Source of the DNA: JBALVO01 sp036961445
GTDB lineage: Bacteria > Pseudomonadota > Gammaproteobacteria > Pseudomonadales > Halieaceae
DNA length: 55,704 nt
Direction: 5' to 3'
Assembly: GCA_036961445.1 (NCBI GenBank)
Contig: JBALVO010000011.1
Span: 1-55,704 of the forward strand
Shown here: one piece after another, positions 8,287 to 17,019 of the stretch
Numbering within the stretch: the first letter of the stretch is position 1
How the letters are laid out: every line of letters starts with the position of its first letter
Notes under the pieces: model-generated
What the model was told of the DNA's origin: nothing
Seen by the model: the letters and a program-made list of their open reading frames with translations, nothing else
Database searches by the model: none
Position numbers and translations under genes: made by a program

Positions 8287-8751
8287 ATGGATAATAATCA
8301 ATTACTGCATATGTTGTGCACAGCGCTTAAAATCTCCAATACAGAGGCGGAAAACATTTTCCGCCTATCGGGTCAGAAGGTCGCAGCCGAAAAACTCAAT
8401 GGATTATTTAGTGACCCGCTGACAGCAGAATTTGAGCCCTGCCCCGACGCCTTGTTATGTAACTTCCTGGACGGTCTGATCGTAACTGAGCGAGGGCCAC
8501 GCAATGACGCCAGGGCACTTGTCGTTGCAGAAACTGCTTTAACAAACAACCAAATCCTCAAAAAACTACGCATAGCGCTCGACCTGCACGCACAAGATAT
8601 GCAGTCCATATTCGAGGAAGGTGGCGCGGAGTTAACGGCCTCGGAATTTGGTGCGCTGTTTCGCAAAGAAGGTAATAAACACTTTCGCCTTTGTAATGAT
8701 GAGTTGTTGCTTTGCTTTCTAACGGGCCTGAGCCCCTCTTTGGACGCGTAA
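8287..8751 (+). CDS. DUF1456 (YehS-like) family protein
   Basis: A 154-residue protein made of two copies of the DUF1456 helical repeat, about residues 3-65 and 80-150. Each copy runs from a NNQ(I/L)L...LRIAL-type start to a (P/R)LCNDxLLxxFLxGL-type end: CPDALLCNFLDGLI in the first and CNDELLLCFLTGLS in the second. The second copy carries the well-conserved TNNQILKKLRIALDL. Function is unknown across the family. It is followed after 6 bases by the methyltransferase-like gene. Confidence 0.85.
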   Translation: MDNNQLLHMLCTALKISNTEAENIFRLSGQKVAAEKLNGLFSDPLTAEFEPCPDALLCNFLDGLIVTERGPRNDARALVVAETALTNNQILKKLRIALDLHAQDMQSIFEEGGAELTASEFGALFRKEGNKHFRLCNDELLLCFLTGLSPSLDA

Positions 8752-8757
8752 CAGACT

Positions 8758-9798
8758 TTGAGCACATTGCTCAACGAGATCAGCAACACCATTCTTGACG
8801 AATGCAGCACCGATGCAGAATTACGTCACGCGCTGGATTCATTTTCCTCCTTATGCAGCAACTACACCGGCATTCTGCCAGACCCCAGTTTTGACGGATG
8901 GGCAAGCGATACCCTGCTCGCTAGTGGTGTCGCCATCAACCCCCGGGCAGCAGCACACTGCGTAACGGACTATCTGCGCAGCGTACAGTTTATTCGCGGT
9001 ATCTATGCGGCAATCACTACCGCCAGGATACGTTTCAGTGCAGCTCCGCTTCGAATTTTGTATGCCGGTTGCGGACCATTTGCCACGTTAGTACTACCGT
9101 TGCTGGGGAAATTAACGCCCGGGGAAATCCAGCTTACTTTGCTCGACGTGCACCAGAGCTCACTCAACAGCGTGCAGCGATTGCTGCGTCATTTTGAACT
9201 GGATTCACACCTTATCGAAACCGTGCAGTGCGATGCCAGCTCCTATCAACACGCCACCCAGCTACACATCATCATCGCCGAGACCATGCAAAAAGCCCTC
9301 GAACAGGAGCCTCAAGTCGCTATCACCGCCAATCTGGCTCCACAGTTGTGCACTAAGGGGATCTTCATTCCCCAGAAAATTGAAGTAGAGCTATGTCTGG
9401 GCAATCTGGCAGACGAACAGCAGATGTACCAGCGCTTTGGCCTAATTGACCGAGAAGACCTGCAAAACAGTGGTAAGCGCTACCCACTTGCTACGCTGCT
9501 AACGCTGTGCAAGGGGTTTTGTCTCTCCAGCTTGTATCAGGAATATGACATAAAGGACAAACTTAACCTGACGACCATAGAGATACCCGCGCTGGCAAAT
9601 CCGCAAAATTATGAAGCACTGTTGTTTACTCGCATTGTGGTCTTTGAGAAGTATCAACTACAAGACTACGAGGCCGAGATAAGCCTGCCTCAGCGCTGCT
9701 ACGAGATTTCGCAACTGCATGGAGGAGCGACCTTTCAGATATACTACCAACTGGGTAGCTATCCAAAATTTGTCATATCCCGTGACGACCCACATTGA
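8758..9798 (+). CDS. Class I SAM-dependent methyltransferase-like protein with PRMT-like double-E motif
   Basis: A 346-residue protein. The middle third is a Rossmann methyltransferase fold: motif I YAGCGPFA (residues 102-109), an acidic residue after strand 2 (Asp130 in LLDVH) and Asp159 in QCDAS. Next comes AETMQKALEQE, in which Glu175 and Glu184 are nine residues apart with Met two after the first. That matches the double-E loop of protein arginine methyltransferases. GIFIPQKIEVEL and a beta-rich C-terminus follow, where PRMTs have a barrel. No close family can be named, and protein substrate specificity is inference. The start must be TTG at 8758, because an in-frame stop lies 9 bases upstream and there is no ATG until far inside. 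It is 6 bases after DUF1456, so coupling is likely. Confidence 0.6.
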   Translation: MSTLLNEISNTILDECSTDAELRHALDSFSSLCSNYTGILPDPSFDGWASDTLLASGVAINPRAAAHCVTDYLRSVQFIRGIYAAITTARIRFSAAPLRILYAGCGPFATLVLPLLGKLTPGEIQLTLLDVHQSSLNSVQRLLRHFELDSHLIETVQCDASSYQHATQLHIIIAETMQKALEQEPQVAITANLAPQLCTKGIFIPQKIEVELCLGNLADEQQMYQRFGLIDREDLQNSGKRYPLATLLTLCKGFCLSSLYQEYDIKDKLNLTTIEIPALANPQNYEALLFTRIVVFEKYQLQDYEAEISLPQRCYEISQLHGGATFQIYYQLGSYPKFVISRDDPH

Positions 9799-9897
9799 GT
9801 GCCAGATTGCTACATTGACTGTTCTACAGCGCGCAATTACTGTAAATTTGCAACGCAATACAATGTATTCGAACTCATTGATTTCCGAGGAAGCATC

Positions 9898-10170
9898 ATG
9901 ATCGTGGTCAACGCCGTCATCCACAGTAAACGGGAAGATATAGCAGCGCTGAAAAACATAATCAGTACTATGGAGACCGCTAGTCGCGCTGAGCCTGGAT
10001 GCGACGACTACACATTCAGCGTGGAACTAAACAACACAAACATCCTGCGAATTACCGAAAAATGGCACACTGTGGACGATCTTAAAGCTCATTTTGGTAT
10101 GCCCCATATGGACGATTTCCAAAAAGCCCTGGCGGAGTATGCCCCGTCGTCGCTGGAAGTAAAATTTTAG
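9898..10170 (+). CDS. ABM-domain (antibiotic biosynthesis monooxygenase-like) protein
   Basis: A 90-residue dimeric alpha-beta barrel protein. It starts MIVVNAVIHSK, continues with ASRAEPGCDDYTFSVE and FRITEKW-like LRITEKWHTVDDLKAHF, and ends with a short helix and strand. This is the standard layout of putative quinol monooxygenases such as YgiN, whose substrates are quinols or related small aromatics. The ATG at 9898 has an ideal AGGA spacing, so I prefer it to a longer in-frame start at 9799. The gene ends just before the porin gene, and co-transcription is likely. Confidence 0.82.
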   Translation: MIVVNAVIHSKREDIAALKNIISTMETASRAEPGCDDYTFSVELNNTNILRITEKWHTVDDLKAHFGMPHMDDFQKALAEYAPSSLEVKF

Positions 10171-10223
10171 ATGTGAAGGAAATTGAACTCCTTTACCATA
10201 TGGTTCTGCCCTGGAGGCACTAC

Positions 10224-11768
10224 ATGAAGATTAGCAAGTACTGCGTGGCAACATTTTTCCTGCTAACTACCCTTTGGGTAAATGCGACGCAAATCGAAGA
10301 AGCCGCCCCCGCCTCCGCGGAAAAAAGTGCTGAAACGCAGCCAAGCATGAGCATGAGCGAAATCATTGCGCTATTACAACAGCAGCAGAAGGACCTTGCA
10401 GAACAGCAAAAACTGCTGACAAGCCAGTCGCAATTGATAGTAAATTTGACCAGAGAACTGGATGTGCTGCGGACCCCAACGCCAATGAAGTCGGAAGTGA
10501 TCAGCAGCGACAGCGCAACGGGCACTGTCAGCGAGAACCGCGCTCTGAGCACAGAAAAACTGGCCATTGCCACCGATAAACCAGCACAGACTACGGCGCA
10601 GAAAAAAGAAGAAGCCGGCGAATCTGTCACCAAGGCGCAAACAGATGACCCGACCCGGGATTTACTGGCAGACTTTACCGGCGCCTGGCGTCTGCCTGGA
10701 ACAAATGCCGCACTGGCGATAGGTGGCTATGTAAAAGCAACCGTCGTGAATAGTTTTGACGCGCTGGAAATCAAGGACAGATTCATCGTAGGGTCAATCC
10801 CCGTAGGCGAAGGCAATGAGGAGAATGCCAAGGCACAAAGCAGCATCACCGCCTCTCAATCTCGACTGAACTTCGACCTGCGCGAGCCTACCGATGTCGG
10901 TGTATTACGCGCATTTATTGAAGGCGACTTCGCCGGCACAGATGAAACGTTCCGTTTACGCCATGCTTTTGGCCAATGGAACAGGGTCTTGGCGGGCAAG
11001 ACCTGGTCGGCTTTCGTCGATACCGAAGCGAGTCCCGAAGAAGTTGATTTCGAAGGCTTGAATGGACGCATCAACGTGCGCCAGAGTCAGGTCAGGATTA
11101 TTCCGGGTCTCGGTGAGAAATATGAATTTCAGCTCTCTCTGGAAGACCCCAACCCCCAGGTACAAAACGGCCAGGGCATTACCAGGACACCCGATGTGGT
11201 GGCCAGCGCCAGATTCCAGCCCTACCCTCGACTGCACGTCAAAGTAGGGCTGCTTGCCCGTCAAATTCGCGCTCAAATTGACCCCAGCCTCGGCCTGGGC
11301 ACTGGCTCGGACGACAAATCCGCTTGGGGATTAACTCTCAGTGGCCGCTTCATCACGCCGGCACTCGATAAGCGCGATAGTCTGCTGTTCCAGATCAATG
11401 CCGGCAATGGTATCGGCCGCTATGTTAATGACTTATCCACTGTCGGTAGTTTCGATGGTGTTTTTGATCCGGTAAACGGCGATTTGGAATTGTTTGACGT
11501 TGTATCGGGGTACACGTCCTACCAGCACTGGTGGGGTCGCAATAGCATGCGCTCCAACTTTACCGTTGGCGTGGTTGAGGTCGACAACCCCGAATTTGTC
11601 GAGGGCAATGCCTATAAACGCACCCTGCGCTTTTCTTCCAACCTGATGTGGTCACCAACGCCCCGTATTGACCTGGGTGCAGAGTACTTGTGGGGCAATC
11701 GTAAAAACGAAGATGGAGAGAATGATGATGCAACCCAGATACAGGTAGCGGCACGCTACCGGTTCTGA
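10224..11768 (+). CDS. DcaP-like outer-membrane porin
   Basis: About 514 residues. A Sec signal peptide covers roughly residues 1-24 (MKISKYCVATFF...VNA). A Gln-rich coiled coil follows (about 40-85: ALLQQQQKDLAEQQKLL). After a linker, the beta-barrel begins with ALAIGGYVKATVVNSFDAL and ends with the aromatic terminal signature VAARYRF. DcaP family porins of Acinetobacter and relatives have this coiled-coil-plus-barrel design and take up dicarboxylates and other small anionic solutes. The ATG at 10224 has a strong GGAGG ribosome site. The substrate here is unknown; neighbouring genes suggest aromatic or lipid-related compounds, which is inference. Confidence 0.8.
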   Translation: MKISKYCVATFFLLTTLWVNATQIEEAAPASAEKSAETQPSMSMSEIIALLQQQQKDLAEQQKLLTSQSQLIVNLTRELDVLRTPTPMKSEVISSDSATGTVSENRALSTEKLAIATDKPAQTTAQKKEEAGESVTKAQTDDPTRDLLADFTGAWRLPGTNAALAIGGYVKATVVNSFDALEIKDRFIVGSIPVGEGNEENAKAQSSITASQSRLNFDLREPTDVGVLRAFIEGDFAGTDETFRLRHAFGQWNRVLAGKTWSAFVDTEASPEEVDFEGLNGRINVRQSQVRIIPGLGEKYEFQLSLEDPNPQVQNGQGITRTPDVVASARFQPYPRLHVKVGLLARQIRAQIDPSLGLGTGSDDKSAWGLTLSGRFITPALDKRDSLLFQINAGNGIGRYVNDLSTVGSFDGVFDPVNGDLELFDVVSGYTSYQHWWGRNSMRSNFTVGVVEVDNPEFVEGNAYKRTLRFSSNLMWSPTPRIDLGAEYLWGNRKNEDGENDDATQIQVAARYRF

Positions 11769-11840
11769 AAAATGTATCCACGCCATCGTGGCAGCAGGGT
11801 ATACTCTGCGCCCCCAAAACGCCTGTTACGGTCTTGAATT

Positions 11841-13157
11841 ATGTCCAGCAATAAAGTTGGCTTTATCAGCCTGGGTTGCCCCAAGGCCCTGGTTGACTCC
11901 GAGCGCATTCTCACTCAGTTAAAAATTGATGGCTACGACATCGTACCGACCTACGAAGATGCCAATATCGTGGTGGTCAATACCTGTGGCTTTATAGACA
12001 GTGCCAAACAGGAGTCACTGGACGCTATCGGCGAGGCCATCAGCGAAAACGGCCGGGTTATTGTCACCGGCTGCATGGGCAAGGGCGACGATGCCGAGTC
12101 GATCATTAACCTGCACCCCAAGGTATTGAGTGTCAGCGGCCCCGCGGCATACGAAGAAGTGGTGGGGGCAGTGCACAAATATGTACCGCACACACCTATT
12201 CACGACCCATTCAAAGACCTGGTGCCACCACAGGGAATCAAGTTGACGCCACGGCATTACGCCTATTTGAAGATTTCAGAAGGCTGCAATCACCGCTGCA
12301 GTTTTTGTATTATCCCGGACATGCGTGGTGACCTGGTCAGCCGGCCCATTGGCGATGTAATGGAAGAGGCTGAGCGCCTGGTGCGGGCCGGCGTCAGGGA
12401 ATTACTGGTAATTTCCCAGGACACCAGCGCCTACGGTATAGACACCAAATTTCGCACCGGTTTCTGGAACGGCAGACCCATCAAAACGCGCATGCAGGAA
12501 TTGTGCGAGGCTCTGGGGGAGTTCGGGGTGTGGGTGCGACTGCACTATGTCTACCCCTACCCCCACGTGGACAAGGTTGTGCCGCTTATGGCTGAAGGAA
12601 AAATCCTGCCCTACCTGGATGTGCCCCTACAGCACGGTAGTCCGGAAGTACTCAAACGCATGAAACGCCCCGCAGCGGCTGAAAAATCCCTGGAGCGGAT
12701 CAAGGCCTGGCGCGATATCTGCCCGGACATCACCTTGCGCAGCACTTTCATTGTCGGGTTCCCCGGGGAAACAGAGCGCGACTTCGATATCCTGCTGGAT
12801 TTTATGCGTGAGGCACAACTGGACCGTGTGGGCTGCTTTGAGTACTCCCCGGTTAAAGGTGCCAGGGCCAACGACCTGCCCGATCACGTTCCAGACGATG
12901 TAAAGCAGGACCGCTGGGAGCGTTTCATGGCACTGCAACAGGACATCAGTAGCGCTAAGTTACAAGCCAAAATAGGCAAGACCGTGGAAATCCTGATTGA
13001 CAAAGTAGACGACCAGGGAGCCATTGGTCGCTCCAGTGCGGATGCCCCTGAAATAGACGGTAAAGTATTTTTGCAAGGGGCTACCGATTTGAACCCCGGA
13101 GACTTTGTCGAAGCCCAGATTACCGATGCGGATGAATACGACTTGTGGGCCGGCTAA
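11841..13157 (+). CDS. rimO: Ribosomal protein S12 methylthiotransferase RimO
   Basis: A radical-SAM methylthiotransferase of 438 residues that converts a conserved aspartate of ribosomal protein S12 to its methylthio form. The N-terminal UPF0004 domain carries Cys13, Cys49 and Cys78 for the auxiliary iron-sulfur cluster. The radical-SAM cluster is bound by Cys149, Cys153 and Cys156 in SEGCNHRCSFCIIPDMRG, which is diagnostic of RimO rather than MiaB. A C-terminal TRAM domain follows. The length is normal. A possible -10 element TATACT lies at 11800-11805, about 36 bases before the ATG. rsmE follows 7 bases after the stop, giving a ribosome-modification pair. Confidence 0.96.
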   Translation: MSSNKVGFISLGCPKALVDSERILTQLKIDGYDIVPTYEDANIVVVNTCGFIDSAKQESLDAIGEAISENGRVIVTGCMGKGDDAESIINLHPKVLSVSGPAAYEEVVGAVHKYVPHTPIHDPFKDLVPPQGIKLTPRHYAYLKISEGCNHRCSFCIIPDMRGDLVSRPIGDVMEEAERLVRAGVRELLVISQDTSAYGIDTKFRTGFWNGRPIKTRMQELCEALGEFGVWVRLHYVYPYPHVDKVVPLMAEGKILPYLDVPLQHGSPEVLKRMKRPAAAEKSLERIKAWRDICPDITLRSTFIVGFPGETERDFDILLDFMREAQLDRVGCFEYSPVKGARANDLPDHVPDDVKQDRWERFMALQQDISSAKLQAKIGKTVEILIDKVDDQGAIGRSSADAPEIDGKVFLQGATDLNPGDFVEAQITDADEYDLWAG

Positions 13158-13164
13158 AAAGTCT

Positions 13165-13872
13165 GTGAATCTGCTGCTTTTCAGCGACAGCGACCGTCTC
13201 AACCTGGACCAGATCACGGTTCAGGATCGACGCCTGCAACACCTGCTACACGTGCTCAAAGTTAAAGTAGGTGATCAGGTGCGCGTCGGAGAGCTAGGTG
13301 GTCTGATGGGCAGCGGAGTCATTACCGAGCTTACCAACGAACGTGCCACCGTTACTTACAAGCTGGAGCATGCTGCGCCAGACAAGCTACCGCTGAGTCT
13401 GGTGTTGGCCCTGCCCCGCCCGAAAATGCTGCGACGCATCCTGCGCAGCATCGCTGAATTTGGTGTCAGTGAGCTGCACCTGATCAACAGCTACAGGGTG
13501 GAAAAAAGCTATTGGCAGTCCCCTGTACTGGGCGACGCGACAATTCACGACTACCTGCTACAGGGCCTGGAGCAATCGCGCGATACCGTATTGCCAGAAA
13601 TACACTGCCATCAGCGCTTCAAACCATTTGTGGAAGACCAATTGCCGGCGCTGGTGGCAAACAAACGGTTTTTGTTAGCGCATCCCGGCGACTACCCTGA
13701 TTGTCCCAGGAACCTCAAGGAAGAATCAGTACTGGTGATCGGGCCAGAGGGTGGCTTTATTCCTTACGAGGTAGCAAAGCTGCAGGAGGCGGGCTGCGAA
13801 ATAGTGTCTCTGGGGCCGCGCATCCTGCGCGTGGAAAACGCTGTGACCACGCTAATCGGCAGGCTGTTTTAA
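13165..13872 (+). CDS. rsmE: 16S rRNA (uracil-1498-N3)-methyltransferase RsmE
   Basis: A 235-residue SPOUT-class methyltransferase. It has an N-terminal PUA-like domain (RLQHLLHVLKVKVGDQVRVGE) and a C-terminal knot with IGPEGGF, SLGPRILRVENAVTTL, the family signature. It methylates N3 of U1498 in 16S rRNA. I chose the GTG at 13165, 7 bases after the rimO stop, because the conserved N-terminal LLFSD-type start follows directly; a longer frame overlapping rimO is not supported. It converges on the TonB receptor gene with 9 bases between stop codons. Confidence 0.93.
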   Translation: MNLLLFSDSDRLNLDQITVQDRRLQHLLHVLKVKVGDQVRVGELGGLMGSGVITELTNERATVTYKLEHAAPDKLPLSLVLALPRPKMLRRILRSIAEFGVSELHLINSYRVEKSYWQSPVLGDATIHDYLLQGLEQSRDTVLPEIHCHQRFKPFVEDQLPALVANKRFLLAHPGDYPDCPRNLKEESVLVIGPEGGFIPYEVAKLQEAGCEIVSLGPRILRVENAVTTLIGRLF

Positions 13873-13873
13873 A

Positions 13874-13890
13874 CGGTTTATTTAAAACCG
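13874..13890. terminator. Short hairpin between convergent rsmE and TonB receptor stops
   Basis: CGGTTT (13874-13879) pairs with AAACCG (13885-13890) around a 5-base loop, flanked by A- and T-rich sequence on both sides. The stem is short, so this is only a weak terminator candidate. Confidence 0.3.
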
Positions 13891-16350
13891 ATACTGCAAC
13901 TCTGCACCATACATCCGCGGGGTCGCGACGGCATAACCACCCACACCAGATGATTCCACCAGTGCAGTGCCTCCGACCAGATAGTCCTCATCAGTAAGAT
14001 TAGTGCCGTACAATGCAGCCTCCCACTTCTCGTCCAGCGAAATCCAGGTCAAGCGGGCACTCAGGTCAAATTGGTCATCCTCCAACCACAAACCTGAACG
14101 GCAACTGGCCGAGTCAAAACAGTACTCCAAATCCGTTTTATAACTACCCTGGATGCGTGGCAAGACCAGGCCAAAGGAAGTATTCCAACTGTATTGGGCA
14201 GCGAGGTAGTAAGACTGTTTGGGCAGGCGCGGCAGCTTTTCATTGGAGCGATCATTGGGGCAGCTGTCTACCTGCACAACCACCAGACTGGTGCGCTCAC
14301 AACCAGCCGGGACCTCCGGCGTCGTACCCAGGGCCAATAACACATCGTCAAAGGTGTCGATATCACCGTCATTAAGCGTCAGATTAAAGGTGAACATAAG
14401 CTCGCGCGTAGCCAGCCAGGTGGTCTCCAGCTCAAAGCCAGTGATGCTGGTCTTTCTGGCATTGATAGTGCCGGGAGCGGGATTCCCCGAGACCGGATCA
14501 ATCACCAATGTGGTCAGCTGCCGGTTTTTGTAATCGGTATAAAAGAATGCCCCGTTAAAGCGCAGTCGGCGATCCAGCATATCCAGTTTGAACCCCAACT
14601 CCCAGCTCTCTACCTCCTCGGGCTTATACTCCTCCAAATCCCCCGTGGGGGCTTCGGACAAGCCCCCGGACAAAAAGCCTTCGCTATAGGTGAGGTAAAA
14701 TGTACCGACATCCACCCAGCTGTTGTCCTCAAGCATGTACTGCAGGCTGGCCATCGGCGTCACATCGCTATCTGAGGTTTTAGCGCTGGTGCGATCATCA
14801 AGTTCAAATTGAAAGTCCGGGTTGTAGATAAACCCCGGACGTTGCACTGCATACAAGCCGCCACCAAGCCCGGATACGGGCCCGCCATTCAGATCCAGTG
14901 ACGCGGGGTTCACCACATATTGTTTGCGCTCCAGCTCTCTGTCCTCACTGGTGTAGCGCACGCCCGCAGTGGCACGCCACTGGTCGTTAAATTCCCACTC
15001 GGCCTGGGCAAACCCGGCGATAGCCGTATTATCAGTATCGAGTATGGTGGCAGAGGAATTAAGGAAGAACAGGTCTGCAATCGCCGGATCATAGGGCCCA
15101 AGATAACCCACCGAAGGCCCACCGTCTGATTGCTCGCCAAACCAGAATACGCCACTGACAAATTGCATGCGCTCATTAAAAAGGCTGCCGGTGAGTTGCA
15201 ACTCCTGGCTGTACTGATCGGTTTTCCTGGGGTCGGTAAATGACGGGTGCACATTTTCTGTTCGATGCAGGAACGGAACGCCAGTATGATCAATTTCATC
15301 ATCCTGCTGTGCCTCGGTATTGCGCCAGGCGCTGATACTCTTGATAGAAAATTCATCGTTGAGATCCCATTCAAGGGTAAGCGAGGCGCCCTTATTCTCA
15401 GCACTGTAATCGCCACCAATATCTGAAATCACTGTATTTTTGTCACCACCACCGGCAGCGGCAGCATCGTCACAAAAGTCATCCAGAGTTCGACCCGTGG
15501 CAGGAACAATAGCCAGTGTGTTGAGCAACTCTGCTTGCCAACCGTCGTAGCCGGGCACTGGCTGGCACTTTTGCGGGCGCATGCGCTGATCCGTTTTAGC
15601 CCAGTTCAGGTTTAAATCAACCAGAAGATCGCTATTGGGCACCCAGCGCGTTTGCCAGATGACGTTCTTGCGATCTTCGTCCATGTACTCTTTACCATCG
15701 AAATCGTTATCAATGTATCCATCCCTGGAGCGGTAGGCGCCCGATACGCGTGTCCACAACTGGTCAGCGATAGGGACATTGAGCATGAAATCGCCGTCCA
15801 ATCGACTGTAGTTACCGACCCGCGTGCCCAATGACGCCTCAAATTCCTCCACGGGCTTGTTGGTGGTGAACACCAGCGCGCCACCGGTAGTATTTTTCCC
15901 GAACAGGGTACCCTGCGGACCACGCAGCACCTGTACCGACTGCACATCAACAATATCCAGCAGCGCGCCATCGGGGCGACCTAGATAAACTCCATCAATA
16001 TAAATACCCACCCCTGAATCTATATTGATGCCGGTATTGCGCTGACCAACGCCGCGAATATAAATGCTGGCTAATGGTGCGGTGCCGTTAGCTGTGGAGA
16101 CCTCTATGTTGGGGACGATCTGGTTCAGGTCCGCCAGATTCCTGACACCTGCATCGCGCAACGCCTCGGTGTCCAGGGCCGTCACAGCGACCGGTGTTTC
16201 CTGCAGACTTTCGACCCGCTTACGGGCCGTGACGATTACCTCTTCCAGCACAAAATCCTGGGCCGCCACCGGCACGGCGAGCAACGGCGTCGCGAGGCCA
16301 ACGATAATACCAGCAACAATAGATATCCCAGCCTGAGCACCTGTCCGCAT
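13882..16350 (-). CDS. TonB-dependent outer-membrane receptor
   Basis: A receptor of about 822 residues. It has a signal peptide (MRTGAQAGISIVAG...VAAQ), then a TonB box region LEEVIVTARKR. The plug domain covers about residues 45-160, with IYIRGVGQR, GVYIDGVYLGRP-type text and VQVLRGPQGTLFGKNTTGG. A 22-strand barrel ends in GAELQYRF. The IRGVG-QRN and GVYLGR features are common in the large TonB-receptor families of sphingomonads and marine gammaproteobacteria that import steroids, polycyclics or siderophores. The ligand cannot be read from sequence. The ATG at 16350 is preferred because AAGGTGG sits just upstream; another ATG lies at 16365. It is divergent from the CBS gene, with a palindrome and a partial Fur-like site between. 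Confidence 0.9.
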   Translation of the reverse strand: MRTGAQAGISIVAGIIVGLATPLLAVPVAAQDFVLEEVIVTARKRVESLQETPVAVTALDTEALRDAGVRNLADLNQIVPNIEVSTANGTAPLASIYIRGVGQRNTGINIDSGVGIYIDGVYLGRPDGALLDIVDVQSVQVLRGPQGTLFGKNTTGGALVFTTNKPVEEFEASLGTRVGNYSRLDGDFMLNVPIADQLWTRVSGAYRSRDGYIDNDFDGKEYMDEDRKNVIWQTRWVPNSDLLVDLNLNWAKTDQRMRPQKCQPVPGYDGWQAELLNTLAIVPATGRTLDDFCDDAAAAGGGDKNTVISDIGGDYSAENKGASLTLEWDLNDEFSIKSISAWRNTEAQQDDEIDHTGVPFLHRTENVHPSFTDPRKTDQYSQELQLTGSLFNERMQFVSGVFWFGEQSDGGPSVGYLGPYDPAIADLFFLNSSATILDTDNTAIAGFAQAEWEFNDQWRATAGVRYTSEDRELERKQYVVNPASLDLNGGPVSGLGGGLYAVQRPGFIYNPDFQFELDDRTSAKTSDSDVTPMASLQYMLEDNSWVDVGTFYLTYSEGFLSGGLSEAPTGDLEEYKPEEVESWELGFKLDMLDRRLRFNGAFFYTDYKNRQLTTLVIDPVSGNPAPGTINARKTSITGFELETTWLATRELMFTFNLTLNDGDIDTFDDVLLALGTTPEVPAGCERTSLVVVQVDSCPNDRSNEKLPRLPKQSYYLAAQYSWNTSFGLVLPRIQGSYKTDLEYCFDSASCRSGLWLEDDQFDLSARLTWISLDEKWEAALYGTNLTDEDYLVGGTALVESSGVGGYAVATPRMYGAELQYRF

Positions 16351-16454
16351 ACATCCACCTTGCATATCTTTATATTTATTGTGTGACTGCGCGCCAGACC
16401 TATTTTATGCGCCCCTTACCTATACGTCGAAGAGCAAACCTAGACAAGCTTTTT

Positions 16455-16482
16455 TTGATAATGATCAAGACATAATTATGAC
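16455..16482. promoter_or_regulatory. Possible promoter/operator between TonB receptor and CBS genes
   Basis: TTGATA (16455-16460) and TATGAC (16477-16482), 16 bases apart, could form a sigma-70 promoter toward the CBS gene. GATAATGAT (16457-16465) equals the first nine bases of the Fur consensus, but the second half is poor. CATAATTATG (16471-16480) is a perfect 10-base palindrome. Confidence 0.35.
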
Positions 16483-16535
16483 AATGGCGCTAGGGTATGA
16501 CAAGGAGCACTATTTTTTTGAAGCGAGGAGAAAAC

Positions 16536-16991
16536 ATGCTAACCGTTGCCGAAATCATGACCAGAGAACCCTATACCCTGAGCGCAGATGACTCTTTAGC
16601 CACTGCCCGACAACTGATGACTGAGCATCACATACGACACATCCCTGTGGTTAGTGTAGACAATGATCTTGTTGGACTGGTTTCACACCGCGATATACTC
16701 TCCGCTGCGGATTCATCCATACTCAACGAAGTGGCCAGCGGAGACTCCAGGGATCAGTATGTTGCCATCTCCAGCATCATGAGCTACCCGGTACAAACCG
16801 CTACAGAGCACACCGGTTTGCGCGCCGCCGCAATGCGCTTGCAGCAGCATAAGCTGGGCTGCCTGCCCGTGCTGAACAAGAGCAAACTGGTGGGCATCAT
16901 TACCGATGCAGACTTTGTCTCAATTGCCATCAACCTGATGGAACAGCTCGAAGAAACGGAGCCCGAAGAAGACGACTTTGACGAGCTATGA
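16536..16991 (+). CDS. Tandem CBS-domain protein
   Basis: A 151-residue stand-alone CBS pair (Bateman module). CBS1 lies at about residues 1-60 (VAEIMTREPYTLSADDSLATA, HIRHIPVV, LVGLVSHRDIL). CBS2 lies at about 80-138 (IMSYPVQTATEHTGLRAAA, KLGCLPVL, LVGIITDADFV). The tail is strongly acidic. Such modules bind adenine nucleotides or SAM and act as energy or redox sensors, but the partner is unknown. The ATG at 16536 has a GAGGAG ribosome site 5 bases away, which rules out the longer in-frame start at 16497. Confidence 0.88.
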   Translation: MLTVAEIMTREPYTLSADDSLATARQLMTEHHIRHIPVVSVDNDLVGLVSHRDILSAADSSILNEVASGDSRDQYVAISSIMSYPVQTATEHTGLRAAAMRLQQHKLGCLPVLNKSKLVGIITDADFVSIAINLMEQLEETEPEEDDFDEL

Positions 16992-17019
16992 GACCCATCC
17001 GCTGGAATAAACTCGGGGC

